A stretch of 64,000 nucleotides of DNA from Streptomyces lydicus (GTDB lineage: Bacteria > Actinomycetota > Actinomycetes > Streptomycetales > Streptomycetaceae). A model generated the notes under the pieces. The model saw only the letters and a program-made list of their open reading frames with translations, was not told where the DNA came from and searched no databases. Where the stretch lies: the NCBI RefSeq assembly GCF_001729485.1, contig NZ_CP017157.1:3906001-3970000 (forward strand), read 5' to 3'. Numbering within the stretch: the first letter of the stretch is position 1; the number at the start of each line of letters is the position of its first letter. Positions 35,771 to 44,190 of the stretch are shown here, one piece after another. Position numbers and translations under genes: made by a program.

Positions 35771-35812
35771 GCGAGGCCCCGCGGAGGGTGTGAGCCCTGG
35801 GCGGGGCCTCGC
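35771..35812 (+). terminator. Hairpin terminator after the acetate operon
   Basis: A perfect 12-bp stem, GCGAGGCCCCGC (35771-35782) against GCGGGGCCTCGC (35801-35812), with an 18-base loop, 31 bases after the acs stop. It separates the acetate operon from the secreted metalloprotein gene on the same strand. Confidence 0.85.
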
Positions 35813-35851
35813 GTCGGGCCGTCCCGACGACGAGGACCAGAGAGTTCCACC

Positions 35852-36997
35852 ATGCGTCAAGCAGAAGGCCGATTTCTCCTGAAAAAGTTTGTCATAGCAG
35901 GTGGCGGAGCCGCCCTGGTGGCAGTCGCCCTCTCCCTCCCCCTGCTCTTCTCCGGCGGGGCCAGTGCGGCCCCCAAGAGGATCTGCCTGACCGGCTCCCT
36001 CCGCTTTGACTACCGGTCGGCCGAGAACGGACCCGGCAAACCGTGGAAGACCAAACCGGTACGCAACGCCAACGTCGAACTGTGGGGCCGCGAACAGGCG
36101 TTGGGCAGCGTGCGCAAACTCACCACCCAAGCCCTGTTCACGGATGTCTCCGACGGCCGCTTCCGGGCGTGCTACACCCCCGAGGCGGCGTCACAGTCGA
36201 TGGACCTGATGTGGGTCCGGGTCTCGGCGGAGAGCGGCAAACTCTGGAAGGTCACCAACGAGTCAGGAGCCACCTTCACCTGGAACTCTCCCGTACAGAA
36301 GGCTGTTTCGGCCGACAGATCGTTGGGAGCCAGGAAGCCGCCGTTCGGTGACATGCGCGCCTGGCATGCCTTCGACACCGGAAACGAGCTGTGGTGGAAG
36401 CGTGGCAACCCCGAGAGCAACTGCTGGAGCGCCCGCGAGACCGACGACAGCACCTGCACCGAACTGACCATGCAGTGGTTCCCGTCGGCGCCTTCCGACG
36501 CCTACTACGAGACCGAGCGCAACACCGTCCACCTGGCCGGCGCCGTGCCCGACTCCGAACACACGGTGCTGCACGAGAGCGCGCATTTCCTCCAACACAG
36601 GCTGTTCGGCGGCTGGTTCCCGCGGGTCACCCACTGCAACCCGCACTGGGTCGACAAGGCGAGTTCCGACACCTGCGCGTGGGTGGAGGGCTTCGCCGAC
36701 TCGGCCGCCGCCTACGTCCTGGGTGACTACCGGTACGTCGGGGAGAACGGAATACCCATCAGCTTCGCCCACGACCCCGCGTTCGACAACGGTGACACCG
36801 TCCAGGGCAACGTGGGCGGCTCACTGCTCGACCTGTGGCGCACCACCGACGGCGGCACCTGGAACCGCACCATCGCGCTGCTGACCACCCACCACGTCGC
36901 CACGTTCCGCGAGTACTTCACCGCGAGGTCTACCGCAAACCTCGACACCGGCGGCAGGGCACGTCAGCTTCTGCGGAACCACACCATCGGCTACTGA
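35852..36997 (+). CDS. Secreted putative zinc metalloprotein with HExxH motif
   Basis: 381 residues. A signal peptide (basic LKKF, hydrophobic core VIAGGGAALVAVALSLPLLF, cleavage near ASAAP) leads to a beta-rich transthyretin-like region (about 45-150) and then a catalytic-looking helix, VLHESAHFLQHRLF, carrying HExxH. A later WVEGFADSAAAYVLG supplies a Glu that could be the third zinc ligand, as in gluzincins. Six cysteines suggest disulfides. Whether it cleaves protein is not shown; the segments around HExxH match no peptidase family I can name with confidence. The gene stands alone after the acs terminator. Confidence 0.68.
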   Translation: MRQAEGRFLLKKFVIAGGGAALVAVALSLPLLFSGGASAAPKRICLTGSLRFDYRSAENGPGKPWKTKPVRNANVELWGREQALGSVRKLTTQALFTDVSDGRFRACYTPEAASQSMDLMWVRVSAESGKLWKVTNESGATFTWNSPVQKAVSADRSLGARKPPFGDMRAWHAFDTGNELWWKRGNPESNCWSARETDDSTCTELTMQWFPSAPSDAYYETERNTVHLAGAVPDSEHTVLHESAHFLQHRLFGGWFPRVTHCNPHWVDKASSDTCAWVEGFADSAAAYVLGDYRYVGENGIPISFAHDPAFDNGDTVQGNVGGSLLDLWRTTDGGTWNRTIALLTTHHVATFREYFTARSTANLDTGGRARQLLRNHTIGY

Positions 36998-36998
36998 A

Positions 36999-37075
36999 CC
37001 GGCCGGGCCGTCACCCCCTGCCTGACCCGCATCAACGACCGGCTCGGCGGCGAACGCGTCGGCCCGGCCGCCGAG
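36999..37075. terminator. Nested inverted repeats between convergent genes
   Basis: CTCGGCGGC (37043-37051) pairs with GCCGCCGAG (37067-37075) as a 9-bp hairpin, and CGGCCGGGCCG (37000-37010) can alternatively pair with CGGCCCGGCCG (37060-37070). The position between two converging genes suits termination. Confidence 0.5.
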
Positions 37076-37153
37076 GCCGCCCAGCTCCTGACATCACGAG
37101 TGGGCGGCAACCGGGCGGCCCCATTCGCCGGCGCGGCGGTCAAGGCATCCCCG

Positions 37154-38368
37154 TCACTTGGTGAGGACGAGACTGACGTTGTGTCCGCCGAACCCGAACG
37201 AGTTGGCCAACGCAGCAGACCACTGACCGGTGCGCCGCTTGCCGCGCACGGCGTCCAGTTCCACGTGCGGGTCGAGTTCGTCGAGGTTGCGCGTGGCCGG
37301 CACGGTTCCGTCCTTGAGCGCGAACAGGGCGGCCATGGCGCCAATCGTTCCGGACGCGCCCATCATGTGACCCGTCATCGACTTCGTCGCCGTCACCGCG
37401 GCGTGGCTGCCGATCGCTCGGCCGATTGCCGCGGCCTCCGCCAGGTCACCGGACTCCGTCGAGGTCGCGTGGGCGTGCACGATCCCGATGTCCGCCGGGG
37501 ACAGGTCGGCGTCGCGGAGCGCCAGTTCCATGGCGAAGGTCTGGCCCTCCGCGTCGGAGGCCGTGATGTGGTTCGCGCTCGAACTCACGGCACTGCCGGC
37601 CAGCGTGCCGTAGGAACGTGCGCCGCGCGCCCGGGCGAACTCGTCGCGTTCGAGCACCATCATTCCCGCGCCCTCGCCCATGACGAACCCGGACCGCTTG
37701 ACGTCGAACGGGCGGGACACGGCCTCCGGTTCCACGGACTGCGTCGACAGGGCCTTCATCTGGGCGAATGCCGCGAGGGTGAAGGGATGCAGACAGGCTT
37801 CCACCCCACCTGCGACGACCACGTCCGCCCGCCCGCTGCGGATCAGATCCTGCCCCAGGGCGAGGGCCTCCGCCCCGGACGCGCAGGCACTCACCGGGGT
37901 CCTGGCGCCGCCCTTCGCGCCCAGGTCCATGCTCACCCAGGCGGCCGGCCCGTTGGGCATCAGCATGGGGACCGCGAACGGCGACAGCCGGCGACTCCCG
38001 GCGCGTTCGAAGACGTCGTCCTGCCCCAGGGTGGTGAGGACGCCACCGGTCCCCGTACCTATGACGACGGCGAACCGTTCCGGCTCGACCTGCGGAGTAC
38101 CGGCGTCCTGCCAAGCCTCGCGCGCACTGAGGAGGGCGAGTTGCTCACCGCGGTCCAGCTTCCTGGCCTCGGCCCTCGGAAGCAGCGCGGCAGGGTCCAC
38201 CGTGAGCCCGGCCGCTACGTGCACGGGCAGGTCCGCGGCCCACTCCTCCTCCAGGAAACGCACCCCCGACTTGCCGTCCAGCAGCGCCGACCACGACGAC
38301 GGCGCATCGGCTCCCAGGGGTGTCATCGCACCGACGCCAGTCACCAGCACACGACCGTTACGGGTCAC
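37154..38368 (-). CDS. Beta-ketoacyl-ACP synthase II-like enzyme (FabF family)
   Basis: 404 residues. The thiolase-fold active site is complete: the nucleophile Cys in VSACASGAEAL, the first His in VHAHATSTESGD and the second His in KSMTGHMMGASG; NSFGFGGHN closes the C-terminus. HATST replaces the usual HGTST. It condenses malonyl-ACP with an acyl-ACP. The GTG at 38368 has AAGGAGG 5 bases ahead, an ideal ribosome site. No acyl carrier protein, chain-length factor or fabD/fabH is adjacent, so it is a stand-alone paralogue and not the housekeeping fab operon or a type II polyketide set. Its substrate is unknown. Confidence 0.9.
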   Translation of the reverse strand: MTRNGRVLVTGVGAMTPLGADAPSSWSALLDGKSGVRFLEEEWAADLPVHVAAGLTVDPAALLPRAEARKLDRGEQLALLSAREAWQDAGTPQVEPERFAVVIGTGTGGVLTTLGQDDVFERAGSRRLSPFAVPMLMPNGPAAWVSMDLGAKGGARTPVSACASGAEALALGQDLIRSGRADVVVAGGVEACLHPFTLAAFAQMKALSTQSVEPEAVSRPFDVKRSGFVMGEGAGMMVLERDEFARARGARSYGTLAGSAVSSSANHITASDAEGQTFAMELALRDADLSPADIGIVHAHATSTESGDLAEAAAIGRAIGSHAAVTATKSMTGHMMGASGTIGAMAALFALKDGTVPATRNLDELDPHVELDAVRGKRRTGQWSAALANSFGFGGHNVSLVLTK

Positions 38369-38599
38369 ACGAGCCTCCTTGAATTGTGCAGTTACCACAT
38401 AGCGCCTTACTTGCTTTCATGGATCATGTCAGCGGGCAGGAGGGAAATCAGGGTGGGAGACGACCGATTCAAAAGCGCGAGCTTGTCCGACTCCAACAAT
38501 TAGCGAAGCTGGACTCGTGGCCCCGCAGAAGCTGACGGCGGGTCGCCTGTCGGGCAGGGGGGTGCTGCGCGTACTGCCCGGGGTGGCGGACCGCCCCTC

Positions 38600-39253
38600 T
38601 CAGGAGATCTGAGCCTCGATATGGGCGAGTTGGGCGGCGAGGAGCTCTTCGAACGCGGCGCGGCGGTCTGCTCCGAGGGGGCGGATGTCGCGGGCGAAGT
38701 GGGCCAGGGCGGGGAAGCGCTCGGGATCGGCGCCGAGCACCGCGACGCGGAACTGCTCCATGCCCTGTTCGTACTCCTCGGGCGTGATGGTGCTGATGCC
38801 CGCCTCGGAGGTGATCAGCGCGGCGAGGAGGATCACGATCCGGTGGTAGCGCGCGGGGATCTCCTGGTCGGGCAGGCCGGCGGTCTGCAGGGCCTGTAGC
38901 ACCTCTTCCATGACCAGCCGGGATCCGGTGCCGCCGGACCCGTAGCGTCCCCAGATCGCGGAGAGTTGGGGCTGCCCGCCGAAAGCCTCGCGCAGGCGCA
39001 GGGCCAGGGCGGTGATGCGCTGCTTCCAGTCGCCCTCGGGGCGGTAGCCGTCCATGGCGGCCAGCAGGATCCGGTCGGCGACCGCGCGCAGCAGTTCGGT
39101 CTTGTTGCGGAAGTGCCGGTAGAGGCTGGAGGAGTCGGTCCCGAGCGCTGTGGCGAGCTTGCGCACGCTGAACGACTCGGCGTCGCCCGCGCGCAGCAAT
39201 TCCGTCGCCGTGTCCAGGATCTCCTCGGTCGACCATCGCCTTCGGCCAGTCAT
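38600..39253 (-). CDS. TetR-family transcriptional repressor
   Basis: 217 residues. The N-terminal helix-turn-helix (WSTEEILDTATELLRAG to SLYRHFRNKTELLRAVAD, about 6-55) is followed by a TetR_C-like ligand domain. It is divergent from the alpha/beta hydrolase gene with a palindromic operator overlapping the hydrolase promoter, so it most likely represses the hydrolase and itself, with a small ester or product as inducer. The ATG at 39253 has a GAGAGGGGCGAG stretch ahead. Confidence 0.88.
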   Translation of the reverse strand: MTGRRRWSTEEILDTATELLRAGDAESFSVRKLATALGTDSSSLYRHFRNKTELLRAVADRILLAAMDGYRPEGDWKQRITALALRLREAFGGQPQLSAIWGRYGSGGTGSRLVMEEVLQALQTAGLPDQEIPARYHRIVILLAALITSEAGISTITPEEYEQGMEQFRVAVLGADPERFPALAHFARDIRPLGADRRAAFEELLAAQLAHIEAQIS

Positions 39254-39290
39254 CTCGCCCCTCTCGTCCGGACTCAGCCTACCTGTGCAC

Positions 39291-39318
39291 TTGCTGTTGC
39301 ACGCACCGCGTGCATAAT
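39291..39318 (+). promoter_or_regulatory. Hydrolase promoter with embedded TetR operator
   Basis: The palindrome TGCACGC-ACC-GCGTGCA (39298-39314, perfect 7-bp arms) fills the spacer between a -35-like TTGCTG (39291-39296) and a -10-like CATAAT (39313-39318), with a 16-base spacer. A repressor bound there would block RNA polymerase. It lies in the 130-base gap between the divergent TetR and hydrolase genes. Confidence 0.65.
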
Positions 39319-39383
39319 CGGGGCAACGCACTGTCCGATCGCAACGGCACACCCGGCGTCCGGCCGGGAGGGGAGACGGAGAC

Positions 39384-40346
39384 ATGAGCGAGACCACTAC
39401 CGCGGCACGGCCGCCGGAGCCGGACTTCTCGGCGATCACGACCGAGGAACTGATCGCCTACCGCGACGCCGAGAACCGCTTCCGGGCCTCCGGCGCGGCG
39501 CGGACGATCCTCGGGGAGCCGGACCCCGGCGCCACGATCGACTGGCAGGAAATCGCGCTGCCCGGCCGCGACCTGCCGGTCCGGGTGTACCGGCCGGCCC
39601 CGACGGGAGACGGCCGAGCCGCAGCCCGAACCGGCCTGCCACTCGTGGTCCACGTCCACGGAGGCGGCTTCGTGGGCACGGCGGCGCAGTGCGACTGGAC
39701 CAACAGCCACCTCGCCGCGGCGCTGCCCGCGCTCGTCGTCTCGGTCGAGCACCGCCTCCTCGCCCCGGACAGCCCGCTCGTGAACGCCGTCGACGACGGC
39801 TGGGACGTGCTCGACCATGTGGTGCGGCACGCCGCGCAGTGGGGCGTCGACCCGGCGCGGGTGGCCGTGTTCGGCGAGAGCTTCGGCGCGCTGATCAGCG
39901 CCCTGACGGCCATCCGGGCCCGGGAGGCCGGCCTGGAGCTCACGGCGCAGGTGCTGGTCAACCCCGCGGTCGACGTGAGCGCGACGATGTTCGACCACGC
40001 TTCGATGACCGAGTACGCCCACAGGCCGACCCGGGCCCTGCCCCAACTCCGGCTCGTCCAGCGGCTCGCCGTCCCGTCGGGAACCGACGCCCGCGCACTG
40101 TCGCCGCTGCACGCGGACGATCTGAGCGGGCTGGCCCCGGCGCTCGTGGTGGTGCCCACGCAGGACGCGCTCGCCGACCACGGCCGCCGCTACGCCGAGC
40201 GGCTGCGCGGGTCAGGAACGCCCGTGCGCCTTTCCGAATACCCGGGCGCGAAGCACGCGTTCCTCACCCTGCCCGGCGTGGAACCACAGGCCGAGGCGGC
40301 CCAGGCGGAGATCCTCGCGTTCCTCCGCGCGGCCCTGACGAAGTGA
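39384..40346 (+). CDS. Alpha/beta hydrolase of the hormone-sensitive-lipase family (esterase)
   Basis: 320 residues. The oxyanion motif HVHGGGF, the nucleophile elbow GESFG, the Asp of VPTQDALADH and the His of AKHAFL give a complete catalytic triad in the HSL (family IV) arrangement. It should hydrolyse short acyl esters in the cytoplasm. It is under the divergent TetR regulator. A truncated aldo/keto reductase start follows 10 bases after its stop, so the original operon probably had a second enzyme. Confidence 0.9.
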   Translation: MSETTTAARPPEPDFSAITTEELIAYRDAENRFRASGAARTILGEPDPGATIDWQEIALPGRDLPVRVYRPAPTGDGRAAARTGLPLVVHVHGGGFVGTAAQCDWTNSHLAAALPALVVSVEHRLLAPDSPLVNAVDDGWDVLDHVVRHAAQWGVDPARVAVFGESFGALISALTAIRAREAGLELTAQVLVNPAVDVSATMFDHASMTEYAHRPTRALPQLRLVQRLAVPSGTDARALSPLHADDLSGLAPALVVVPTQDALADHGRRYAERLRGSGTPVRLSEYPGAKHAFLTLPGVEPQAEAAQAEILAFLRAALTK

Positions 40347-40356
40347 CGGAGGAGCA

Positions 40357-40482
40357 ATGCACCCCACCCTTGGACCCGACGGCCCGGTCGTCTCCCGACT
40401 CGGCCTCGGCTGCATGAGCATGACCGGCAGCTACGGCCCCGCCGAGCGCCACGTGAGACACCAGGCCGTCGCCTGGCCCTGA
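40357..40482 (+). pseudogene. N-terminal remnant of an aldo/keto reductase
   Basis: A 41-codon frame with a very good ribosome site (GGAGGAG just ahead of the ATG) reads LGPDGPVVSRLGLGCMSMTG and then SYGPAERH before changing to unrelated sequence and stopping. The first 32 residues match the beta-hairpin and first strand of AKR proteins (LGxxGxxVSxLGLGCM), which are normally about 330 residues. The rest of the gene is absent; the next 110 bases are the upstream region of the flavoprotein operon. It is an operon tail cut off by deletion. Confidence 0.75.
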
Positions 40483-40591
40483 CCTGCACAGCAGGCCGTG
40501 GCAATTGCTTCTAAAATGGACATTGCTGCGATGTTGCTGTGCCGGACAGGCACATGAACGGGGTGCGGAAGGGCAATCGACCGGGGACGGG

Positions 40592-42274
40592 ATGCCTAGG
40601 GAACAGGCTGCCAGTCCGGCGCGGACCGTCATCCTGACCGTGGATGACGACCCGGGCGTGTCGCGCGCTGTCGCCCGCGATCTGCGGCGTCAGTACGGTG
40701 CCTCGTACCGCATCGTCCGCGCGGAGTCCGGCGCATCCGCCCTTGACGCGCTGCGCGAGCTGAAGCTGCGTGGCGCCCCCGTCGCGGTGATCGTTGCCGA
40801 CTACCGGATGCCGGAGATGAACGGCATCGAATTCCTTGAGCAGGCCCTCGACATCCATCCCGGCGCCCGCCGGGTACTGCTGACCGCGTACGCGGACACC
40901 GACGCGGCCATCGACGCGATCAATGTCGTCGACCTCGACCACTACCTCCTCAAGCCCTGGGAGCCGCCCGAGGAGAAGCTCTATCCCGTCCTCGACGATC
41001 TCTTGTCGGCCTGGCGGGCCACCGTCCACCGGCCGGTGACCATCACCAAGGTCGTCGGACACCGCTGGTCGGCGCGCTCCTCGGCGGTACGGGAGTTCCT
41101 GGCCCGCAACCAGGTGCCCTACCGCTGGTACTCGTCCGAGGACCCGGAAGGCCGACGGCTGTTGAGCGCGGCGGGCCAGGAAGGTCTGCGGCTCCCGCTG
41201 GTGATCCCGCCGGACGGCACGGCCCTCGTCGAGCCCGAGGACCGGGAACTCGCCGCCCGGGTCGGCCTCGCGACGACACCGGCAACCGACTTCTACGACC
41301 TCGTCATCATCGGCGGCGGCCCCGCCGGACTGGGGGCGGCGGTATACGGGGCCTCCGAAGGTCTGCGGACCGTCCTCGTGGAACGCTCGGCGACCGGAGG
41401 CCAAGCCGGCCAGAGCTCGCGCATCGAGAACTACCTCGGCTTTCCGGACGGCGTGTCCGGGGCGCAGCTCACCGACCGGGCCCGACGCCAGGCGGCGAAG
41501 TTCGGTGCCGAAATACTGACCGCGCGCGAGGTGACCGGACTGGAGATCAACGGTGCCTCGCGCGTCGTCCGGTTCTCGGACGGCTCCGCCGTCGCCGCGC
41601 ACGCCGTGATCCTCGCGACCGGAGTGTCGTACCGGCAACTGGACGCACCCCACGTGTCCGAGCTGACCGGCTGCGGAGTGTTCTACGGCTCGGCGCTGAC
41701 CGAAGCGGCCGCCTGCCAGGACCAGGACGTGTACATCGTCGGCGGCGCGAACTCCGCGGGCCAGGCCGCGATCTACCTGGCCCGGAGCGCCAGGTCGGTC
41801 ACCATACTGGTGCGTCAGTCGTCCTTGGCCGCGTCGATGTCGCACTACCTCGTCCAGCAGGTCGACGAGACGCCCACGATCTCCGTGCGGGCCCACACGG
41901 TCGTCGACGCCGCCCACGGCGCGGATCACCTGGAACAGATCACCGTCCGTGACACGGCGACCGGCCACACCGAACGCGTCGACGCCCAGTGGATGTTCGT
42001 CTTCATCGGCGCGGTCCCGCGGACCGACTGGCTGGAGGGCATGGTGCTCCGGGACCCCCGCGGCTTCATCATGACCGGCCCCGACCTGACCGCGGACGGA
42101 CACCCGCCGGCGGGGTGGGAGTTGGACCGGCCGCCCTACCACCTGGAAACCAACGTCCCGGGCGTGTTCGTCGCGGGGGACGCCCGCGCCGAGTCCGCCA
42201 AGCGGGTCGCGTCCGCAGTGGGCGAGGGAGCCATGGCGGTCATGCTCGTCCACCGATACCTGGAGCAGTCATGA
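40592..42274 (+). CDS. Response-regulator receiver fused to thioredoxin-reductase-like flavoprotein
   Basis: 560 residues. Residues 12-125 form a receiver domain with acidic pocket DDD (18-20), phospho-acceptor Asp70 in VADYRMP and Lys in LLKPWEPP. Residues 135-215 look like a glutaredoxin fold (RWSARSSAVREFLARNQVPY) in which the redox CxxC is replaced by SARS. Residues 232-555 are a TrxR-like module with FAD site IIGGGPAGLGAAVYG, GGQAGQSSRIENYLGFP, NAD(P)H site YIVGGANSAGQAAIYLARSA and GVFVAGDARAES. The TrxR active-site CxxC is also missing (GVFYGSALTEAA). It heads a three-gene overlapping operon with a kinase and a zinc finger. Likely a phosphorylation-controlled flavin oxidoreductase; electron acceptor unknown. 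Confidence 0.88.
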   Translation: MPREQAASPARTVILTVDDDPGVSRAVARDLRRQYGASYRIVRAESGASALDALRELKLRGAPVAVIVADYRMPEMNGIEFLEQALDIHPGARRVLLTAYADTDAAIDAINVVDLDHYLLKPWEPPEEKLYPVLDDLLSAWRATVHRPVTITKVVGHRWSARSSAVREFLARNQVPYRWYSSEDPEGRRLLSAAGQEGLRLPLVIPPDGTALVEPEDRELAARVGLATTPATDFYDLVIIGGGPAGLGAAVYGASEGLRTVLVERSATGGQAGQSSRIENYLGFPDGVSGAQLTDRARRQAAKFGAEILTAREVTGLEINGASRVVRFSDGSAVAAHAVILATGVSYRQLDAPHVSELTGCGVFYGSALTEAAACQDQDVYIVGGANSAGQAAIYLARSARSVTILVRQSSLAASMSHYLVQQVDETPTISVRAHTVVDAAHGADHLEQITVRDTATGHTERVDAQWMFVFIGAVPRTDWLEGMVLRDPRGFIMTGPDLTADGHPPAGWELDRPPYHLETNVPGVFVAGDARAESAKRVASAVGEGAMAVMLVHRYLEQS

Positions 42275-43728
42275 ACGGCCGGCCGATGCCGTGCAGCCAG
42301 GAAGAACTCGGCTCGCTGTTCCTGTTCGAGAAGCTGGCCCCCGACCAGCTCGCCCGGCTCTGCCGCGAAGGCCGGGTGGAGGAGTTCGCCCCCGGGCCCG
42401 TGTACGAGGAGGGTGACCCCGCCACGTGCTTCTACGTGCTGCTCGAAGGGACCCTCGTGCTCTCCCGCCGGATCGGGGACTACGACGTGGAGACCAACCG
42501 GAGCTCCAGCCGCGGGGTGTACGCGGGGGCCTTCCAGTCCTACCTGGGAGACCGCCTGCGGCAGGTCTACAACAGCTCGCTCCGCGTCCTTGAGCCCACG
42601 CGCTTCTTCGTCCTGCCCGCGGAGACCTTCGCCACCATCATGCGCGAGTGGTTCCCGATGGCCGTGCACCTGCTGGAAGGTCTCTTCTTCGGCGTCAAGA
42701 GTGCCCAGGAGGCGGTCGGTCAGCGGGAACGGCTGCTGGCTCTCGGGTCGCTGTCCGCCGGGCTGACCCACGAGCTGAACAACCCGGCCGCCGCGGCCGT
42801 GCGCGCCACCTCCGCACTCCGCGAGCGGGTCGCCGGAATGCGCCACAAGCTCGGCATCATCGCGGCGAGCCCGTACCGGCGCGACACCCTGGAGGCGCTC
42901 GTCGACCTCCAGGAACGCACCGCCGAACGCGTCGCCAAGGCCGCCGACCTGAGCCCGCTGGAAGCCGCGGACCGGGAGGACGCCCTCTCCGACTGGCTGG
43001 ACGACCACGGCATCGGGGACGGCTGGCAGCTCGCGCCGACCTTCGTACAAGCCGGCCTGGACACCGACTGGCTGGACCGGGTCGCCGCGGCCGTGGACGA
43101 CGAGACCCTCGAAGGCGCCGTGCGGTGGCTCAACTACACCGTGGAGACGGAGCTGTTGATGAACGAGATCGAGGAGTCCACCACCCGCGTCTCGGTCCTC
43201 GTCACGGCGGCCAAGCAGTACTCGCAACTCGATCGGGCGCCCTACCAGGTCACCGACATCCATGAACTGCTCGACAGCACCCTGCTGATGGTCTCCGCGA
43301 AGATCGGCCCCCGCATCACCGTCGTCAAGGACTACGACCGCAGCCTGCCGAAGATCCCGGCCTACCCCAGCGAACTCAACCAGGTATGGACGAACCTGAT
43401 CGACAACGCCGTCTCGGCGATGAACGGCACGGACACCGACGGCACCTTGACGGTGCGCACCGCGCGCGACGGGGACCGGCTGCTCGTCGAATTCCGCGAC
43501 ACCGGTCCCGGAGTTCCCACGGAGATCCGCGACCGCATCTTCGACCCGTTCTTCACCACCAAACCGGTGGGTGAAGGCACAGGTCTCGGCCTGGACATCT
43601 CCTGGCGCATCATCGCCAACAAGCACAACGGGGACCTGCGGTTCGATTCCGTTCCCGGTGACACCCGCTTCCAGGTACGCCTGCCGCTGGCCTCCGCCGA
43701 CCCCCACCCCCCACAGGAGCCGTCATGA
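42271..43728 (+). CDS. Histidine kinase with N-terminal cyclic-nucleotide-binding-like domain
   Basis: 485 residues. A cNMP/CRP-type beta-roll fills about residues 10-130 (FEKLAPDQLARLCREG, YEEGDPATCFYVLLEGTLVL). The dimerisation segment LSAGLTHELNNPAAAAV has the phospho-acceptor His167, and the ATPase domain shows NQVWTNLIDNAVSAM, DTGPGVP and GEGTGLGLDIS. There is no membrane segment, so it is a soluble kinase. The start overlaps the flavoprotein stop (ATGA, 42271-42274) and its stop overlaps the zinc-finger start, so all three are made together. The obvious phosphate acceptor is the receiver domain of the upstream flavoprotein. Confidence 0.88.
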   Translation: MNGRPMPCSQEELGSLFLFEKLAPDQLARLCREGRVEEFAPGPVYEEGDPATCFYVLLEGTLVLSRRIGDYDVETNRSSSRGVYAGAFQSYLGDRLRQVYNSSLRVLEPTRFFVLPAETFATIMREWFPMAVHLLEGLFFGVKSAQEAVGQRERLLALGSLSAGLTHELNNPAAAAVRATSALRERVAGMRHKLGIIAASPYRRDTLEALVDLQERTAERVAKAADLSPLEAADREDALSDWLDDHGIGDGWQLAPTFVQAGLDTDWLDRVAAAVDDETLEGAVRWLNYTVETELLMNEIEESTTRVSVLVTAAKQYSQLDRAPYQVTDIHELLDSTLLMVSAKIGPRITVVKDYDRSLPKIPAYPSELNQVWTNLIDNAVSAMNGTDTDGTLTVRTARDGDRLLVEFRDTGPGVPTEIRDRIFDPFFTTKPVGEGTGLGLDISWRIIANKHNGDLRFDSVPGDTRFQVRLPLASADPHPPQEPS

Positions 43729-44075
43729 CCTCCCCGCACGGAATCGACCCCGCCGTCCCACCCAGCGGAACCGGATGCGTCGAATGCGACGCCGGTGGCG
43801 GCTGGTGGTTCCACCTGCGACGGTGCGCACAGTGCGGTCACATCGGCTGCTGCGACGACTCGCCCGGCAAGCACGCGACGGCCCACGCCCGGGACAGTGG
43901 GCACCCGGTGATCCGCAGCTTCGAACCGGGCGAGGCATGGTTCTACGACTACGAGACCTCGGAGGGGTACGCCTCGGGCCCGCCCCTGGCTCCCCCCGAG
44001 AGCCACCCCGTCGACCAGCCCACCCCCGGCCCCGCGGGACGAGTCCCCGCGGACTGGGCCGACCGACTGGGATAG
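43725..44075 (+). CDS. UBP-type zinc-finger protein
   Basis: 116 residues. The zf-UBP pattern is complete: GCVECDAGGGWWFHLRRCAQ, CGHIGCCDDSPGKHA, TAHARDSGHPVIRSFEPGE, giving the Cys/His ligands for zinc. In eukaryotes this fold binds the free C-terminus of ubiquitin; bacteria have no ubiquitin, so the ligand here is unknown (a C-terminal tail of a partner protein is a fair guess). The ATG overlaps the kinase stop (ATGA). The protein has a Pro-rich C-terminal tail. Possible weak terminator hairpin at 44102-44116 follows. Confidence 0.88.
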   Translation: MTSPHGIDPAVPPSGTGCVECDAGGGWWFHLRRCAQCGHIGCCDDSPGKHATAHARDSGHPVIRSFEPGEAWFYDYETSEGYASGPPLAPPESHPVDQPTPGPAGRVPADWADRLG

Positions 44076-44190
44076 GCGGGCGCCGGAGGCCGGGGCCGGC
44101 GGGCGGGCGGCCCGCCGCGGTGGGGACGGTGCGGTCCACGGTCGTGCCGCCGCCGGAGGTGTCCTCGGCCGCGCGCCGGTGCACGGCACG

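Noticed and set aside
36998..37153. Coding remnant reading LTRINDRLGGERVGPAAEAA on the + strand
   Set aside because: Fits no family and coincides with nested inverted repeats between convergent genes, better read as a terminator zone.
37154..38368. Type II polyketide ketosynthase (minimal PKS)
   Set aside because: No chain-length factor or ACP gene is adjacent, and a stand-alone FabF paralogue explains the gene fully.
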